From: Maea johnstoni
Lineage: Eukaryota > Annelida > Polychaeta > Spionida > Magelonidae
Reading direction: 5' to 3'
DNA: 64,000 nt
Assembly (NCBI GenBank): GCA_963942565.1
Contig: OZ012687.1
Span: 1,924,002 to 1,988,001 of the forward strand
This document shows positions 56,401 through 64,000 of the stretch, piece by piece (the first letter of the stretch is position 1; each line of letters opens with the position of its first letter). Made by a program: the position numbers and the translations under genes. The notes beneath the pieces are model-generated. The model was not told the origin of the DNA. It worked only from the letters and a program-made list of their open reading frames with translations, and did no database searches.

Positions 56401-57481
56401 CTCGAGGCATATGATAGAGTTGTCAGTGCCTAGGGGTTAGGATTAGGCGGTATACTCCCCAACTATTCACAACTGATAAGTAGGATTTGCTGTGGCAGAA
56501 AAGGTGATTAAAAACGTGACTAAAAGCTCGATCAGCGAATATGTACTACAAAACAACAACACTATGGTACAGTGATAACCTGAACGTTAGCAAATATTCA
56601 CAAGTGTTCACCAAATTAAATAAATCCCGGAGCTTCAGTTTTACGGTCTGCGGTTGAACGGCCTCCATTCGGGGCGGCGTACTTTACGAGCTCCACGAGT
56701 GATATTGGGAATCGAGCGTTCATGTCGACAACTCTCACTCAAAGTACACGAGTAGAGAATCATCGGGAAGGAAGCCATCTCTCTGTATTTGAGTTCGCTA
56801 AATATAGGTGCTTTACATACTCATTTTGGGTATCAAATGTGCATGTATTTGGCTATAATTTGGCATACTAGTATTTATAGATAAGGGCATGGCATGCGTG
56901 TAGCGGGAAGGGCATTCTAATTATTTCAAACGGAATTTTGTTCCGAAGTTATGCTTTGTTAGATAATTAAAATAAGATTGTCGTTTCCAATAAAAAAGTA
57001 AAAACATATGATAAACTTTTACTTTTTAATGATCTTTACTTTATATCATTTGTGAACTTTGAACATCTTGCTCCCTTTTGGGACTGTAATTTTATGACGC
57101 TTAATGTATTCCTTTTCAGATGATTTATCAGACGTTAAACGTTGTATAGGCTAAATATTGTCAAACAAAAGCCTAGCAGTAAAAAATGCGTCAAAAAGGT
57201 AACCACATTAGGCTGAAATCAACTTTGGTTCTATATAAAGGACAACGGTGCAAACCTCTGTTAATATCATCTTTAATAGTCTGCTCAAAGGTTCCTTACA
57301 CTCCAACATTAAGGTAGAACCCTATTCGATACACGGGTCATTTTTAAAACTTGAATATCTGACAACTGAGTTTAATGAAGACAGCGGAACTTATGCTATT
57401 GTGAAGGTTACATCTCATATTTACATAATAATGGTAAACTTATCAATAAATGACTATTTTGAAGTAATGCGGCACCCTTAA

Positions 57482-57650
57482 AGGAAGGCTTTGGTATCGT
57501 ACAAAAACTTGTTTGAACTACCTTTATACTACACATAATCACTTCCTGATTGCATTTCCATTCTCCCATGCTAATTTGGGCCTAAACAGCAATTTGTGTA
57601 TGAAGCCCCTTCCTGCTGGCCCATAGCAACAGGTCCCATAGCAACCCCAG
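57482..57650. mobile_element. Truncated left end of the THAP element in duplication copy 1
   Basis: Identical to the first 169 bp of the element at 60404-62698, including its TTAA flank (57478-57481). It stops exactly at the tandem duplication junction, showing that the element was present before the duplication. Confidence 0.85.
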
Positions 57651-60572
<2,922 letters not shown>

Positions 60573-60710
60573 CTGGAGGTGCAGAGGACCTGTAGCATAC
60601 AGTGAGTGGATTCAGCACTCTCACTGGCTGCTTTAGTACAGGAAATGTAATTGGGCAAGGTGCATGTTCAGGTAGTTTCCTTGAATGGGCAGTGTTTTTA
60701 GATAAAAAAA

Positions 60711-61031
60711 ATGGTAAAATACTGCTCAGCCTATGACTGCTATAGCTACTGTGGAACCTCAGGATTAAGTTTTCATCGGATACCTAAGGATGTTGTAAGA
60801 AGGAAACAATGGATTTCTGCATTGAAACTATAAAGGCAGCTGAAGTGGGACTGTGTTTGGATTTGTTCAGACCATTTTACACCGGATTCATATGAGAACA
60901 CTAAACATGAACTGGGTCTGCACAAGAAAAAGAGATTGAAGAAGAATGCAATCCCAACTATATTTAGCTACAAAAAACAGGAAGAGACAACTGGACGCAA
61001 ACAAAGGATTGAGGAACGTGAACGTAAACTG
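60711..61031 (+). pseudogene. THAP-domain exon, left arm, with in-frame stop
   Basis: Begins ATG with VKYCSAYDCYSYCG, then LSFHRIPKD, WISALKL, ICSDHFTPDSY and the closing AIPTIF motif. The C2CH zinc ligands C5, C10, C52 and H55 are all present at normal spacing. A TAA at 60831-60833 (codon 41) interrupts the domain. A basic tail (KKKRLKKN, then KQRIEERERK) leads to a GTAGGG donor at 61032. It would be the DNA-binding exon of a transposase; the remaining exons are absent. Confidence 0.8.
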
Positions 61032-62071
61032 GTAGGGATTCTAGATAAATCTTTTCATTTTAAGAATTATCTTTAATACCTCATTTCAGAAATACTTTAC
61101 TGGTTTCCTTTCATCAATATCTGAATGTTGATCCCAATGCTGCCTGATTTTGTAATGAAAAAGGGAAACCTGTTTGTGAGCAGTTGATCTGAGAAATGCA
61201 TCTTTTTAAAAAATTTAAAAAATAATTCATGACCTTCCTACCAATTGTTAATGCAAATGGTGTAAATGTTTCTCCAACCCTTTTCTACAATATCCCTTTA
61301 CAATGCATACTTAAAACTTATTTTCTCATATGCATCCGTTTAACTTATCATCAAATAAGGCAAATTTCTACAGAACAATGAATAGAGTAAATGAGGGAAA
61401 ATCTTAAAAATTGCTGGATTTATGTGACTTGTTTGTAATAATCATTTGGTGGGTGAGTAACTGCCATTGTCTTCAATTAGCAAATTGCATTTATTTTTGA
61501 GTGCACTTTGCATCATGGGGGTTAAAGCCATATCAAATCTTTCCAAGTGCAATAGAAAGAATTCCCCTTTTGTTTATCTGATACATCCTGCCAAACAGGA
61601 AATTTCTCATAAATGCAATTTGCTAATTGAAGACAATGGCAGTTACTCACCCACCAAATAATTATTACAAACAAGTCACATAAATCCAGCAATTTTTAAG
61701 ATTTTCCCTCATTTACTCTATTCATTGCTCTTTAGAAATTTGCCTTATTTAATGATAAGTTAAACAGATGCGTATGAAAAAATAAGTTTTAAGTATGCAT
61801 TGTAAAGGGATATTGTAGAAAAGGGTTGGAGAAACATTTACACCATTTGCATTAACAAATGGTAGGAAGGTCATGAATTATTTTTTAAATGTTTTAAAAA
61901 GAAGCATTTCTCACATCAACTGCTCACAAACAGGTTTCCCTTTTTCATTACAAAATCAGGCAGCATTTGGATCAACATTCAGATATTGATGAAAGGAAAC
62001 CAGTAAAGTATTTCTGAAATGAGGTATTAAAGATAATTCTTAAAATGAAATGATTTATCTAGAATCCCTAC

Positions 62072-62392
62072 CTGTTTACGTTCACGTTCCTCAATCCTTT
62101 GTTTGCGTCCAGTAGTCTCTTCCTGTTTTTTGTAGCTAAATATAGTTGGGATTGCATTCTTCTTCAATCTCTTTTTCTTGTGCAGACCCATTTCATGTTT
62201 AGTGTTCTCATATGAATCCGGTGTAAAATGGTCTGAACAAATCCAAACACAGTCCCACTTCAGCTGCCTTTATAGTTTCAATGCAGAAATCCATTGTTTC
62301 TTTCTTACAACATCCTTAGGTATCCGATGAAAACTTAATCCTGAGGTTCCACAGTAGCTATAGCAGTCGTAGGCTGAGCAGTATTTTACCAT
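62072..62392 (-). pseudogene. THAP-domain exon, right arm, same in-frame stop
   Basis: Inverted copy of 60711-61031 with the same TAA at codon 41, the same zinc ligands and the same donor (CGTAAACAG before GTAGGG). Only a few substitutions separate the arms. Because both carry the stop, it arose before the arms were copied from each other. Confidence 0.8.
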
Positions 62393-62704
62393 TTTTTTTA
62401 TCTAAAAACACTGCCCATTCAAGGAAACTACCTGAACATGCACCTTGTCCAATTATTTTTCCTGTACTAAGCAGCCAGTGAGAGTGCTGAATCCACTCAC
62501 TGCATGCTACGGGTCCTCTGCACCCCCAGCTGGGGTTGCTATGGGACCTGTTGCTATGGACCAGCAGGAAGGGGCTTAATACACAAATTGCTGTTTAGGC
62601 CCAAATTAGCATGGGAGAATGGAAATGCAATCAGGAAGTGATTATGTGTAGTATAAAGGTAGTTCAAACAAGTTTTTGTACGAAACCAACGCCTTCCTTT
62701 AAAG

Positions 62705-63364
62705 AACATATCCGGATGTGTTTCGTTTTTTGGCAAAATGTCAAGACTTACCCTTTACTTGAAAATGAGAGTCTACCATATGATTATTCATGTCTTCGGT
62801 GAGGTGCAAGGTCCTACCTCAACAAGGGATTTGCACGATGAGTATCTTAAAAACATTTTTGAATGTTCCCATAAGCCTCAGAATTACTAACAGCACGTGG
62901 TTTACATAGTAAATGCTGAATTTCAGGTCCTGTCAGAATTCAAGGTACCTGTGACATGACCTTGCACCTAGACGGGGTTCATATCTGTCATATTCTAAAA
63001 TACTTGCTTCGGAGACTGTATCTTTATTCACTTTGAGCCAAATAATGAGTTGAAAAATTTGGTCAAAATGGTATAGCTCGAAGGAATCTGCATGGTTAAA
63101 ACCGGCAGCCATGTCGTTCGGGAGCAATGTAACAAGGAAACCCCAATGGGCTTTGCCTTTTGTGCTCATGAGGTTAGCACAATAGAGTGTTGCCAGCTCG
63201 AGATTCGTGGCGAGTGAACATTGCTCATGTGCCATCTTTTGTTTTGATATCCATTCTTAGGGGCCAGCCAAGGACACCACCTAGTGGTGATAATCTTGGT
63301 GTAATAGACTATCACCTTAACACATTTTTTCTTTCTTTCTTCCCTTCTCCAATTAATGGAGTCT
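62705..63364. other. No assignable feature
   Basis: An ATG-started minus-strand frame of 100 codons (62933-63235) shows no recognisable motif. Otherwise nothing is supported. Confidence 0.35.
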
Positions 63365-63721
63365 CACTGCTTTGTCAGGAGTTGGGTCTCTCTATATTCC
63401 ATTCTTTCTCTTATTGCCTCAGTTGCTCTGCATATGTCATCAGTTTCATTGCTATATAGGTCACTCAATTTCAGTCTGCTATTTATGTGTCCGTATGATT
63501 CACAAGCGGCCAGGTGATTCATGTCGTCTCTATCCTTACTGCATAGAGGGCAGCACAGGTCAGTCCTGTTGTTTTATAGTGATATCCAAGATTATTCATT
63601 TTAAGCCTATATCTTATGGCTAGTTTGGCACTTTGAGACCTCATTTCATCCAGGTAGTTCTTTTTCTCGAATCTTTGGATGTCACATACTTTGCCTCTTT
63701 TCACCCTCTCTATATTCAGTT
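63365..63721 (-). pseudogene. Degraded non-LTR retrotransposon C-terminus with zinc-knuckle motif
   Basis: Minus strand: FEKKNYLDEMRSQSAKLAI, then RYRLKMNNLGYHYK, and in a shifted frame CPLCSKDRDDMNHLAACESY (a C-x2-C-H-C knuckle after a short basic region), followed by IRERMEYRE. This layout is typical of the region after the reverse transcriptase in several LINE clades. The change of frame between the two parts near 63548 shows decay. The clade is not assigned. Confidence 0.5.
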
Positions 63722-64000
63722 GGTTTTGAATTATACTCAGTCGGTTTAATATCAGAATCCCTGTAGATAAGTCTCAGTTTACCAATAAGACTGGTTCTCT
63801 TTTTACAGGGTTCAAAATCGAATTTTAAGAAGAAAAAAAGGCCGTACATTGAGATATTCTGACCTAGGGTGACCCTCAAAAGACCTAACATGTATAAACC
63901 AGCTATTACATAAAGGAGCATTCTAAGACGTTGCTTTGTGGGATAAACCATTAACAAAACGTTAGGGGCCACAACATGCTCCAACCCTCAACAGCGTCAA

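Overview
The window is nuclear DNA from an animal. It has intron-containing genes with GT-AG splice sites, conserved metazoan proteins, non-LTR retrotransposons, tRNA-derived SINEs, many short inverted-repeat elements and long simple-sequence tracts. The mix (CR1/L2-like LINEs, tRNA-SINEs, hairpin elements flanked by TTAA, Harbinger and pogo MITEs) would suit a marine invertebrate, perhaps an invertebrate deuterostome. Species and phylum cannot be fixed from the sequence alone.

Three host genes can be supported. (1) RPAP3, the HSP90/R2TP co-chaperone, lies on the minus strand from about 14.3 kb down to 3.3 kb. Eight coding blocks (seven introns) can be joined in frame, and the last exon(s) lie beyond the left edge. 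(2) A TMEM229-family membrane protein on the plus strand (14978-15520) is a single coding exon. It is divergent from RPAP3 across a 650 bp shared upstream region with NRF1-like and ETS-like sites. (3) A plus-strand gene of five exons (33260-41427) encodes a 548-residue protein that I do not recognise. Its fourth exon carries a repeated basic/hydrophobic motif.

The rest is mostly repeats. 1-0.87 kb is a 74 bp minisatellite. 8.4-9.7 kb is a truncated LINE in an RPAP3 intron. 20-27 kb holds TTAA-flanked MITEs, a LINE 3' end, a (TAC)n tract and a 1.2 kb hairpin element with a SINE inside it. 36-40 kb is a 4 kb foldback element inside intron 3 of the unknown gene. 43.4-47 kb is a LINE with an uninterrupted 1034-codon endonuclease/reverse-transcriptase frame. 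48.5-50.8 kb is a minisatellite whose unit looks like the tRNA-like head of a SINE, broken by a Harbinger-type MITE and another insert. 51.6-53.2 kb is a 48 bp array. 54.7-60.6 kb is a near-identical 2.9 kb tandem duplication. 60.4-62.7 kb is a palindromic element with a THAP-domain exon in each arm.

The most unusual items are the uncharacterised gene with its junction-supplied alternative stop, the 48 bp array in which units repeat a TATA-like box, a Kozak start and a splice-donor motif, the SINE-head minisatellite, and the THAP-bearing palindrome with TTAA flanks. No CRISPR arrays, bacterial operons, rRNA genes or convincing intact tRNA genes were seen. Large parts of 16.7-20.2, 23-25.4, 28.3-31.9, 47-48.3 and 53.2-54.7 kb show nothing I can assign.
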